NCBI RefSeq assembly: GCF_018613315.1 | Contig: NZ_JAGGQL010000005.1 | Coordinates: 124,001 to 188,000 of the forward strand | Length of the DNA: 64,000 nt | Source: Bacillus sp. ISL-37 | Lineage (GTDB): Bacteria; Bacillota; Bacilli; Bacillales; Cytobacillaceae | Reading direction: 5' to 3' | In this document: positions 36,313 to 43,717 of the stretch, one piece after another | Layout: each line of letters begins with the position of its first letter | Position numbering within the stretch: position 1 is the stretch's first letter | The notes under the pieces: model-generated | The model's database searches: none | What the model was told of the DNA's origin: nothing | What the model saw: the letters and a program-made list of their open reading frames with translations, nothing else | Position numbers and translations under genes: made by a program

Positions 36313-36409
36313 CAAATCGAGCTAACATTACTTGGAGCATATGGCTCAAGGCATTTTTATTATCAATCCATATTAAAGATAAACACCCGTTGAATAAGTG
36401 TCTATTAAA

Positions 36410-36766
36410 TTAGTTTCCGACTAAAACAAAGACATTGCCATCCGGGGCTTTCATTACTGCTACGTGTCCACCTAAAGAGTTTGGAAATGGAGTGCGTATC
36501 CACTCTATTTCCGTATTAGTTTTTAATGTTTCGTACGAATCCTTAACATCTTCAACGACAATTTCGATTTCAGCAAAATTTAAATTCGGATTGTTCTTTA
36601 ATACTAACTCTGAATTGCCATCAGGAAATCTCATTCCAATAAGACGCCAAAGTTTTTTCTCGTCCTGATAGGTTTCCCAAGCCTTAATTAAACCCATTGA
36701 TTGATAGAATTTCACTGACTTATCAATATCATTTGTATAAATTGCAAGACATTCGATTCTTTCCAC
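36410..36766 (-). CDS. VOC/glyoxalase-type protein
   Basis: 118 residues from GTG 36766 with GGGGGAG upstream; the longer frame to 36844 has no site. It begins Val-Glu-Arg-Ile-Glu-Cys-Leu-Ala-Ile-Tyr-Thr-Asn-Asp-Ile-Asp-Lys-Ser-Val-Lys-Phe-Tyr and ends Asp-Gly-Asn-Val-Phe-Val-Leu-Val-Gly, the usual first and last segments of a one-domain VOC protein. Metal ligands are not obvious. Function unknown. Confidence 0.78.
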   Translation of the reverse strand: MERIECLAIYTNDIDKSVKFYQSMGLIKAWETYQDEKKLWRLIGMRFPDGNSELVLKNNPNLNFAEIEIVVEDVKDSYETLKTNTEIEWIRTPFPNSLGGHVAVMKAPDGNVFVLVGN

Positions 36767-36897
36767 ACAAGAGGCTCCCCCATATCTTTTCCCTATGCTG
36801 AACCAATTAACTATGTAACTGAGCTTTGTAGCATGGACTGGCAAAAAACACTTAACATAATGATTTTATAATCTCCCTAACTTCTCTGCCCCTCATT

Positions 36898-37011
36898 TTA
36901 TTGCTTTTCTTTACTCAATCGCTCAACCTCTTTTTCCAGAAAATCAAGTCGTCGATGAATCCGGTATATTATCGGTAAGTATGCAATAATAACAATGATG
37001 AACCATCCCAT
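36898..37011 (-). CDS. 37-residue membrane peptide with coiled tail
   Basis: ATG 37011 has an ideal ribosome site AAGGAGG six bases upstream. The product is Met-Gly-Trp then a membrane helix (about 4-16) and a charged helical tail (Arg-Arg-Leu-Asp-Phe-Leu-Glu-Lys-Glu-Val-Glu-Arg-Leu). Helix followed by heptad-like tail is common in small regulatory or scaffold peptides of Bacillus. No family assigned. Confidence 0.65.
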   Translation of the reverse strand: MGWFIIVIIAYLPIIYRIHRRLDFLEKEVERLSKEKQ

Positions 37012-37234
37012 TGTTTGCCTCCTTAAGCATGCTAGATTATTGATCCTTAAATCCTGATCTAGTTAATTATTTCGGCTTTCTGAGCATATATCCTTCTAAA
37101 AAAAGAATTTCAGTCTTTACTATTGGATAATTTGAGTTTACTTTCATTGTTTGCTACAGTTAAATTAAGGAGACTTAAACCTATCTAGATGTTGTTAATT
37201 AATCTAAGTATATAGCCGGGGAGTGTACATAAAA

Positions 37235-38077
37235 ATGGAATCAACTTTTAACCAAAGAGATGAAGTGACCGATTTCATTCAATCGAATAGGGAACTTTTC
37301 GAACAACACTTGTTATCAGAAGCAGTGAATGTAGCTTCGAAGATTAATGAGATTCTTCAAAAAGGGAATATCGACCTTTTAAAAAATGCTGAAAATTTAA
37401 TTGTCTACATAGTGGAGCAGCAAGAAGAGAATCTGGTTGCTTTTGCTGAACAAGAAGGGATCGCCTGGGCAGAACATTCGTTGACTGTTGCTTTCAAGCT
37501 GGAATGGATTCAGGCCATTCGCCGAACTTTGTGGCACTTCCTCAATGAATATGATCAAATGTATAACCGATTTTCTGACCGCGAGGAATTCTTCCAACTC
37601 GAAAAAAGGATCAATGACCGAGTTGACCAATTCCTGAATACCTTCTTCCTTACTTATACAAAGTACAAAGATGAACTGCTTAACTCACAGAGGCAATTGG
37701 TTGAACACTTATCCGTCCCTATTATCCCAGTCAGCGGTACTGTTGCTGTACTTCCTCTAATCGGTATGATGGATGATTACAGAATGCAGATTATCGAAGA
37801 GAAGGTCCTGATGGATATTTCAAAACTGAAGGTCCAAACATTAATTATGGATCTATCTGGGATCGCAGACATGGAAATGAACGTCATCTCCCATTTCCAA
37901 AAAGTATTGAGTGGCGTATCGATGATGGGTTCAAAAGCTGTCATTACTGGAATGCGCCCCGATCTTGTAAGAAAAATGATACATGCAGGAATCACTTTTG
38001 ACCAAAAGGCAGAAACCAAAGGTACGTTACAGCAAACACTGAGATCCTATCTGGATAACGAAGTAACAAAACAATGA
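37235..38077 (+). CDS. RsbR-type STAS-domain protein (stressosome paralogue)
   Basis: 280 residues from ATG 37235 (GGGGAG upstream; GTG 37223 touches the site). An N-terminal helical sensor-like domain (1-150) is joined to a C-terminal STAS domain (about 160-275) with Ile-Met-Asp-Leu-Ser-Gly-Ile and Ile-Thr-Gly-Met-Arg-Pro-Asp-Leu. In stressosome proteins two threonines in this domain are phosphorylated by RsbT. Here the positions by my alignment are Met (in Asp-Met-Glu-Met) and Lys (in Val-Arg-Lys-Met), so normal phospho-control looks lost. A role in sigma-B signalling is inference. Confidence 0.75.
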   Translation: MESTFNQRDEVTDFIQSNRELFEQHLLSEAVNVASKINEILQKGNIDLLKNAENLIVYIVEQQEENLVAFAEQEGIAWAEHSLTVAFKLEWIQAIRRTLWHFLNEYDQMYNRFSDREEFFQLEKRINDRVDQFLNTFFLTYTKYKDELLNSQRQLVEHLSVPIIPVSGTVAVLPLIGMMDDYRMQIIEEKVLMDISKLKVQTLIMDLSGIADMEMNVISHFQKVLSGVSMMGSKAVITGMRPDLVRKMIHAGITFDQKAETKGTLQQTLRSYLDNEVTKQ

Positions 38078-38078
38078 A

Positions 38079-38110
38079 GAAAAGCCCCTATTCCTTACAT
38101 AGGGGCTTTC
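38079..38110. terminator. Bidirectional terminator
   Basis: AAAAGCCCCTAT pairs with ATAGGGGCTTT around TCCTTAC, between the convergent STAS gene and redox chemoreceptor gene. Confidence 0.85.
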
Positions 38111-38117
38111 CTGTTGG

Positions 38118-39452
38118 CTATAAAAATCTCTTGTCGAGCTCAGACACTAGTCTATTATTTTCTTCAATATCCTGATGAATCCCATCTATTTCGGAAGATA
38201 TATTCAATTCCTGTTGTTTGACTGAACTGATTTTCCGTTGCTGGGTTTCGTGCTGTTCCGTGATCTTTCGCAAACGGTCTGCCAGGGACATGCTGTCAGC
38301 CCTAATGGATAAGATACCAGATGAAACTTTTTCGAGCTCTTTATTTTGAGATTTCACCTTTGCGTCTATCTGCTGCATAAGGTCATCAAAGTCAGTGAAT
38401 GAAGAAAAACTTGAACTGATTTTGTTCTCTATTCCTTCTAATTGTGTCGATATATTTTGAGAAGCTTCTGCAGAGGCAGCCGCCAGCTTGCCAACTTCTT
38501 TTGCCACCACAGAAAATCCTTTACCGTGTTCACCTGCACGTGCCGCTTCTATGGAAGCATTTAAGGCCAGGATTTTCGTTTGTCCTGAAATCGATGAGAT
38601 CGTTGAGCTGATGCTGCCAATGGTTTTAGTTAAACTTACAAGTTCCTTTAACAATTCTGATGTTTGATTCATATGCTCGACAGCCTGCTGATTATCCTTT
38701 ATGACAGCAACAGAGCCCTCTGCTACTTCTTCAATTGCCCCGCTGTACGTGCTAATCTTTGATTCCATTTGTTCAAATACGGTAAAAAATTGGGATAGTG
38801 CTTCTTTATTTTCAGTGAGCTCGTTTTCCAATCCATTAATAGAAACTAGATTACGATTCACACTTTGTTTAATCGTCTGGGTGGATAAAACAATATCATT
38901 GAAGGTTTCTTTCATTGCACCAACGAATACGCCTGCCTGTCCTTGGTCATCTGCTACTTCTCCATCAGGACCTGGCTGATGGATTTCCTGGAGGATATTA
39001 AAAATTTCATCCAACGCTGGACGATCAAATTGCGAATCCCCGATATAGCTGTAGCGAATCACGTGGTTTCCATCCAAGACATAGGTGCTAGGTATGGCAA
39101 TCCGGAAACTGTCCCATTTTACAGGTACAAAAACCTCATATTGTTTAATCACTGTTCTCTTTTCATCAGACAGGATCGGAATCTTGATGCCTTCTGAATC
39201 AACGTAAGCCTGAATCCCCTTAATATTCTGTCCTGCAATTCCCAGGACTTGTATTCCCTTTTCTTTTAAAAGATCATATTGTTCATTCAGCTGGACCAGC
39301 TGAGTCCGGCAGTTTGGTCACCAAGTGCCTCTTAAGAAAACAATAATAACAGGCTGACCTGCGAAGTCTGATAAGCTGTATTTTGTATTATTCGTTCCGG
39401 GCAAAGCAAAATCTGGTGCTTGCTTGCCTACGTTTAAACCTCTATTAGCCAA
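38118..39452 (-). CDS. Selenocysteine-containing peroxiredoxin-domain chemoreceptor (soluble MCP), read through TGA
   Basis: 444 codons from TTG 39452 (AGAGGAG upstream) to the stop at 38118, with one in-frame TGA at 39320-39318, codon 45. Residues 6 to about 158 form an AhpC/TSA-like thioredoxin fold: [10 protein letters not shown], then Phe-Leu-Arg-Gly-Thr-Trp-U-Pro-Asn-Cys-Arg (redox motif UxxC, Cys48), then Ile-Pro-Ile-Leu-Ser-Asp-Glu. Residues 175-444 are a helical chemoreceptor signalling domain; the hairpin tip is near Glu302-Ala-Ala-Arg-Ala-Gly-Glu. There are no membrane helices. A standard call starts at GTG 39152 and loses the sensor. It should signal peroxide or redox state to CheA/CheW. 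A decayed gene is possible but unlikely given the TGA position, stem-loop and promoter. Confidence 0.8.
39287..39320 (-). promoter_or_regulatory. Candidate bacterial SECIS element after the TGA
   Basis: In the mRNA, UGA is followed after 14 nt by UCAGCUG, a GUC loop and CAGCUGA, a perfect 7-bp stem (39303-39287). The tip reads GGUC, the same apical tetranucleotide as the E. coli fdhF SECIS loop, here about two bases farther from UGA. Known bacterial SECIS elements lie at this distance and carry a conserved G in the loop. Confidence 0.65.
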
Positions 39453-39489
39453 AATAATCTCTCCTCTAACAGCATTGTGTCAAAGATTA

Positions 39490-39515
39490 TTATCGGCTTA
39501 ACTTAAAATATTTTA
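39490..39515 (-). promoter_or_regulatory. Sigma-D (motility) promoter of the redox chemoreceptor
   Basis: Minus strand TAAA (39515-39512), 14-bp spacer, GCCGATAA (39497-39490). The B. subtilis sigma-D consensus is TAAA-N14-16-GCCGATAT. The start site would be about 30 nt before the TTG start codon. Sigma-D drives flagellar and chemoreceptor genes. Confidence 0.75.
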
Positions 39516-39528
39516 ATTACCCAACTCT

Positions 39529-42500
39529 CTATATCTGCAAAATTTCGCGGATATCTTCCTCTGTCAGCGACGCTGAGCTTTTTTCTTCGATAATTTCTTC
39601 GATCATGTTCCGCTTTTTGTCCTGCAGCTCATTCATCTTCTCTTCGATTGTTCCTCTGGCGATTAATTTGATGACCTGGACTTTATTCTTCTGTCCCATT
39701 CGGTGGGCACGGTCCGCAGCCTGCTCCTCAACGGCGGGATTCCACCATAAATCATAAAGGATGACTGTATCTGCTCCCGTTAAGTTTAAGCCTGTGCCCC
39801 CAGCTTTTAAGGAAATCAGGAAAAAATCCCTCTCTCCTCCATTAAACTTTTCGCATGTTTCCACTCGTTCTTCAGGAGGTGTTTGTCCGTCCAAGTAGAA
39901 GAAAGGAATGCCCTCATATGATAACTCCTTGCCGATCAAGTCGAGCATTTTCGTGAACTGAGAAAAAATGAGCACCCTTCTCCCAGCAAACCTGGACTCC
40001 TCAATGATATGTTTCAACTGATCAAATTTAGCGGAGCTGCCCTTGTATCCATCTACAAACAAGGCTGGATGGCAGCATATCTGCCTTAATCTTGTCAGGC
40101 CAGCCAGGATTTTGATCCGGTTTTTCCTGATCGTATTCTTATCCAGTTGCTTCAGCGTTTGATGGCGAAGCTTTGCTAGATAAGCAGCATAAAGCTTTTT
40201 CTGGTCAGGCAGCAATTCAACTCTATCAATTGATTCGATTTTCTCAGGTAGCTCCCCAAGCACTTCTTCCTTTATCCTTCGCAGTAAAAATGGACGAATC
40301 CTGCGGGCGATGGTCTTGCTCGTCAGGTTACTATATTCCTTCAACCCCTGGAATAACTCAGGAAATACCACTCGGAAAATAGACCATAATTCCTCGATCG
40401 AGTTTTCAATCGGCGTACCGGTCAACGCGAAGCGGTGGTCTGCCTGTATGTTCATCACTGCTTTTGCCGTTTGAGTCAACGGATTCTTGAACGCCTGTGC
40501 TTCATCGAAAAAGACACTATGAAAATTGATTTTTTCGTATAGGTGAATATCCCTGCGCAGAAGCATGTAGGAAGTAATAACAACATCAATACCCGAAACA
40601 TCCATTAAAAGCTTGGACCGTTCCTCTCTATTTCCATCGATGATGACTGCCTGAATATCAGGAGTGAATTTCAAGAATTCACTGAGCCAGTTATACACCA
40701 GGGACGATGGACAAACAATCAGGACGGGTTGTTCCCTTTTCCTTACATGTGATAGTTCTGAAGCAATATAGGTGATACTTTGCAGTGTTTTACCAAGCCC
40801 CATATCATCTGCCAGGATTCCGCCAAATCCGTAACTTGCGAGAGTTTTCATCCATTGGAAACCATGTTTCTGGTATTCACGTAAAATTGGCTCTAATTTA
40901 TCAGGGACATCGAACTTAACTTTTCCGGGGGTGCTGATTTCATCAAGAAAATTACGGAAAGAATCTTCTAACTGCAGTATGGATCTATCCTCGAAAGATT
41001 CTAGCATTTGCATCCCACGGACAATCGGGACATTTAACCCTTTTTCCAAATCTTCATCCTGGATTGGTCCTGCCTTCAAGAAACGCTGGATTTCTTCCCA
41101 TTCCCTCGTTTCCAGTGACACCAGCGCCCCATTGCGTAACCGGTAATACTTCCGTTTTTCCTCAAGAGCTTCAAGAATATCCCTGATATGTTTTTCAGGA
41201 ATCCCATCCATTTCAAATTTGAATTCAAGCCAGTTTGTCCGCTCTTTTTTCACCTTGACACGTATTTGCGGCCGGGCCGGCTCCCGGAAAATCCGGTTCC
41301 TGACAGCTGTTGTGGCGTATATCTGTACAAGCTTTTGCAGCTTTGGCATGACATGATACAGAAATTCATATTCAAGCTCTTCATTATGCAAAAAATAACC
41401 GCCATCCGTTTTCGCGAAAGAACCTTCATCCAGCAACTCAAGAATCTGGTCCTCCTTGACCATGTCCCTGATTAACAGCGAATTGACTTTCGGTTCCCTC
41501 TCCTCGAGCGGATTGAAAACGATTTTTCCATACTGGAACTCGACCCCTGCCAGTAATCGGTTATTCACCCGATCAAGGTAAAGCTTTGCGATCAGCGGCT
41601 CTGTTAAAAATTGCTTTGTGATATCGCCACCTATTTGGACTTCCCCAATACGGCGCAGGCCTGGTACGACTTTTTTCACAAAAAAACCCATCTGATCCTG
41701 TAAAATCGGTATGCTAGCAGTTCTTGATTGCGCGAGCATATTTTTCAGTTCATATAATCTGCTGCAATCCTCGGTGCTGAGCTGGATCAACTGGGTTTTC
41801 AACCAAACGAGATCATATTTATGAAGAACGATCAGATCAGATATACCAGCAATTTTTAACGAATAGTCTTTCTCTGTGATTTTTTCAAAATTAAACAAAA
41901 GCGGAAGCCTTTCGTCCGAAATAGAAAACTGCCCGGTAACTTCGCCCGCCTCTATTAATTTAACATCCGGAGCCTTTTCCAGCAGCGGCACTAGCTGATG
42001 CCAAAAGGATGGCGGAATGATCAAGGTTGAGGAGTCATTCTCATCCTTCAACGATAACTCTGAGTCATGGACGATTTGGATAAGTATTTTGATGATAGAG
42101 TCGATATCGTTTTGAAAACAATGAAGCTTTGGGTTATAAGTGAACAGGTCAGATAGCAATGCAGTCTCCCGGTTCGCAACGCTCTTCAGGAATCCCGAGA
42201 AATCTTCTATTTTAATTGGACCAATACTCATCGAGACACTCAGCATCATTTGCTGATCACTGGTTTCAACGGGCTCGATTCCGAACATCGTATTTAGGGT
42301 CTTCCTCGTTTCAAAGTGGAGCTGGTGGCCGCTTTTCCTTCGAGGTTCTTCACTGAAAATGGTAAGCAGTCCTTCTGCGAGCCCATTTCCAGGCCGCTCA
42401 TTACTTTTTATTGCATTTGATGTCCCTTGCTTTTGCTCATCCAAAATAGCCAGCAATACTGCGGCCACATGCTGGCACTCATGTTTGACAGACGCAAGCT

Positions 42501-42711
42501 TCGGACATGTGCACTCAGCTGCGAAACGGCCTTCCCCATTTTTCGTAACAGTGATATGAAATACATCCGCCCCTGTCACGGTTGCTTTCACCTGATTTTC
42601 ATTGGATTCAGTAAACTCAACTTTTCCCGCACGGTAAAACGCATCCCCCCGCTTGAAGGAAACAGTTCCGCATAAATCCTTGATGACTTTTTGATTTAGT
42701 TTGATATCCAT
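39529..42711 (-). CDS. SNF2-family helicase with N-terminal SWIM zinc finger
   Basis: 1060 residues. The SWIM zinc-binding motif Cys-Thr-Cys-Pro...Cys-Gln-His lies at about 67-83. A long middle region follows, then the SNF2 ATPase: Walker A Asp-Asp-Met-Gly-Leu-Gly-Lys-Thr (about 640), box II Asp-Glu-Ala-Gln, motif III Leu-Thr-Gly-Thr-Pro-Ile-Glu-Asn, and the C-terminal helicase half ending Asp-Arg-Ala-His-Arg-Met-Gly-Gln. Bacterial members (RapA/HepA relatives) translocate on double-stranded DNA and may remodel RNA polymerase or DNA-bound complexes. It is complete and stands alone. Confidence 0.9.
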   Translation of the reverse strand: MDIKLNQKVIKDLCGTVSFKRGDAFYRAGKVEFTESNENQVKATVTGADVFHITVTKNGEGRFAAECTCPKLASVKHECQHVAAVLLAILDEQKQGTSNAIKSNERPGNGLAEGLLTIFSEEPRRKSGHQLHFETRKTLNTMFGIEPVETSDQQMMLSVSMSIGPIKIEDFSGFLKSVANRETALLSDLFTYNPKLHCFQNDIDSIIKILIQIVHDSELSLKDENDSSTLIIPPSFWHQLVPLLEKAPDVKLIEAGEVTGQFSISDERLPLLFNFEKITEKDYSLKIAGISDLIVLHKYDLVWLKTQLIQLSTEDCSRLYELKNMLAQSRTASIPILQDQMGFFVKKVVPGLRRIGEVQIGGDITKQFLTEPLIAKLYLDRVNNRLLAGVEFQYGKIVFNPLEEREPKVNSLLIRDMVKEDQILELLDEGSFAKTDGGYFLHNEELEYEFLYHVMPKLQKLVQIYATTAVRNRIFREPARPQIRVKVKKERTNWLEFKFEMDGIPEKHIRDILEALEEKRKYYRLRNGALVSLETREWEEIQRFLKAGPIQDEDLEKGLNVPIVRGMQMLESFEDRSILQLEDSFRNFLDEISTPGKVKFDVPDKLEPILREYQKHGFQWMKTLASYGFGGILADDMGLGKTLQSITYIASELSHVRKREQPVLIVCPSSLVYNWLSEFLKFTPDIQAVIIDGNREERSKLLMDVSGIDVVITSYMLLRRDIHLYEKINFHSVFFDEAQAFKNPLTQTAKAVMNIQADHRFALTGTPIENSIEELWSIFRVVFPELFQGLKEYSNLTSKTIARRIRPFLLRRIKEEVLGELPEKIESIDRVELLPDQKKLYAAYLAKLRHQTLKQLDKNTIRKNRIKILAGLTRLRQICCHPALFVDGYKGSSAKFDQLKHIIEESRFAGRRVLIFSQFTKMLDLIGKELSYEGIPFFYLDGQTPPEERVETCEKFNGGERDFFLISLKAGGTGLNLTGADTVILYDLWWNPAVEEQAADRAHRMGQKNKVQVIKLIARGTIEEKMNELQDKKRNMIEEIIEEKSSASLTEEDIREILQI

Positions 42712-42852
42712 GCTCTGCTCCCTCCTCGAAGATGCAATAATTGATAATTATTAGTGTAGACCTTATGTACTCATTTGTTAAGCGGAAAATAAAAAGCATG
42801 GAGAATACCCCATGCTCGGAATAGAAATATAGGCTTCCAGGACACGTGAAAC

Positions 42853-43179
42853 TTAGTCATCATCCGATTCCACGAAATTTTTCAGAGCTGATAGTTTGTT
42901 ATCCCAATAGATCTCGAAAAACGAAAGCCATTCCTGCAATTGCTGAAGCGGTTCTGGCTGTAATGAATAGCGAGTTTCACGTCCAATTTTTTTGCTTGTT
43001 ACCAAACCTGCTTCAGATAACACAAATAAGTGTTTGTTGACAGCCGTTCTGGTAATCGGAAATTCTTCGGTTATGGACGCTACCGGCATCTCCTTGTCTG
43101 CGAGCAGCTTCAGGATTTTACGTCGAGTAGGATCCGCGACAGCCTGGAACACATCATGTCTCGCTGCAGAAGATGGCAT
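42853..43179 (-). CDS. ArsR-family transcriptional regulator
   Basis: 108 residues from ATG 43179 (CGAGGG upstream); the longer frame overlaps the preceding gene. A winged helix with Ala-Asp-Pro-Thr-Arg-Arg-Lys-Ile-Leu-Lys-Leu-Leu and recognition helix Thr-Arg-Thr-Ala-Val-Asn-Lys-His-Leu is clear. No metal-binding cysteines are present, so it belongs to the non-metal group that pairs with SRPBCC proteins. It directly follows such a gene with a 1-bp gap. Confidence 0.87.
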   Translation of the reverse strand: MPSSAARHDVFQAVADPTRRKILKLLADKEMPVASITEEFPITRTAVNKHLFVLSEAGLVTSKKIGRETRYSLQPEPLQQLQEWLSFFEIYWDNKLSALKNFVESDDD

Positions 43180-43180
43180 G

Positions 43181-43594
43181 TTAACCCTCGATATAGGATG
43201 GAAGTGCTTCGTTAACGATTTTATCCCATCCATTATCCATGATTCCCTGAATAATCGTATGAGGCTGTCCAAATTCCGTAACCTTTTCAGGATCCCAACC
43301 TGAGTGAATTAAGGTGAACTCTGTCTTGCCTTCCAGCTCTTTCAGTTCGAATACAAGGTGCCAATCCTTCCCCCAATCAAAACCCAGACGATTCGGTGGA
43401 TCCAATTCCGTAACTTTGCATGGCGAGTCACCAAATGGGCCTGCGTGGAGAATGAACTCCTTGCCAACTTCGGCTTCAAATGTATTTGGCATCCACCAGG
43501 CTTCGATTCCTTCTGATGTTGCGACAGCTTTCCATACTTTTTCAATTGGCGCATTTAGAATGATACTTTTACGTATTTCTCTTTTTGTATCCAT
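43181..43594 (-). CDS. SRPBCC (AHSA1/START-like) domain protein
   Basis: 137 residues from ATG 43594 (TTGGAGG upstream). The helix-grip fold is marked by Ile-Leu-Asn-Ala-Pro-Ile-Glu-Lys-Val-Trp-Lys-Ala-Val, Trp-Trp-Met-Pro-Asn and the C-terminal helix Gly-Trp-Asp-Lys-Ile. These proteins bind hydrophobic ligands. Pairing with an ArsR-type gene is a common bacterial arrangement and suggests joint control. Confidence 0.85.
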   Translation of the reverse strand: MDTKREIRKSIILNAPIEKVWKAVATSEGIEAWWMPNTFEAEVGKEFILHAGPFGDSPCKVTELDPPNRLGFDWGKDWHLVFELKELEGKTEFTLIHSGWDPEKVTEFGQPHTIIQGIMDNGWDKIVNEALPSYIEG

Positions 43595-43673
43595 GTTTTT
43601 AGCCTCCAATATGTAATAACACCATTTGGTGTCACTTTATAAATATATAACACCTTTTAGTGTCATGTCAATA

Positions 43674-43712
43674 AAATGGACCAGGCACAAAGTATAGTAC
43701 CTGGTCCACTAT
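43674..43712 (-). terminator. Terminator of the RNase J paralogue
   Basis: TGGACCAGG and CCTGGTCCA form a perfect 9-bp stem with a 15-nt loop, followed on the minus strand by TTTTATT. Confidence 0.85.
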
Positions 43713-43717
43713 GAAAA

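Noticed and set aside
36148-36393. Plus-strand 81-codon frame
   Set aside because: No ribosome site, no recognisable composition; a weak minus-strand membrane frame overlaps it.
39318-39320. TGA as a simple nonsense mutation in a Cys-type receptor gene
   Set aside because: It hits exactly the catalytic Cys codon, is followed by a SECIS-like hairpin, and the rest of the 444-codon frame and its sigma-D promoter are intact. It remains the main alternative.
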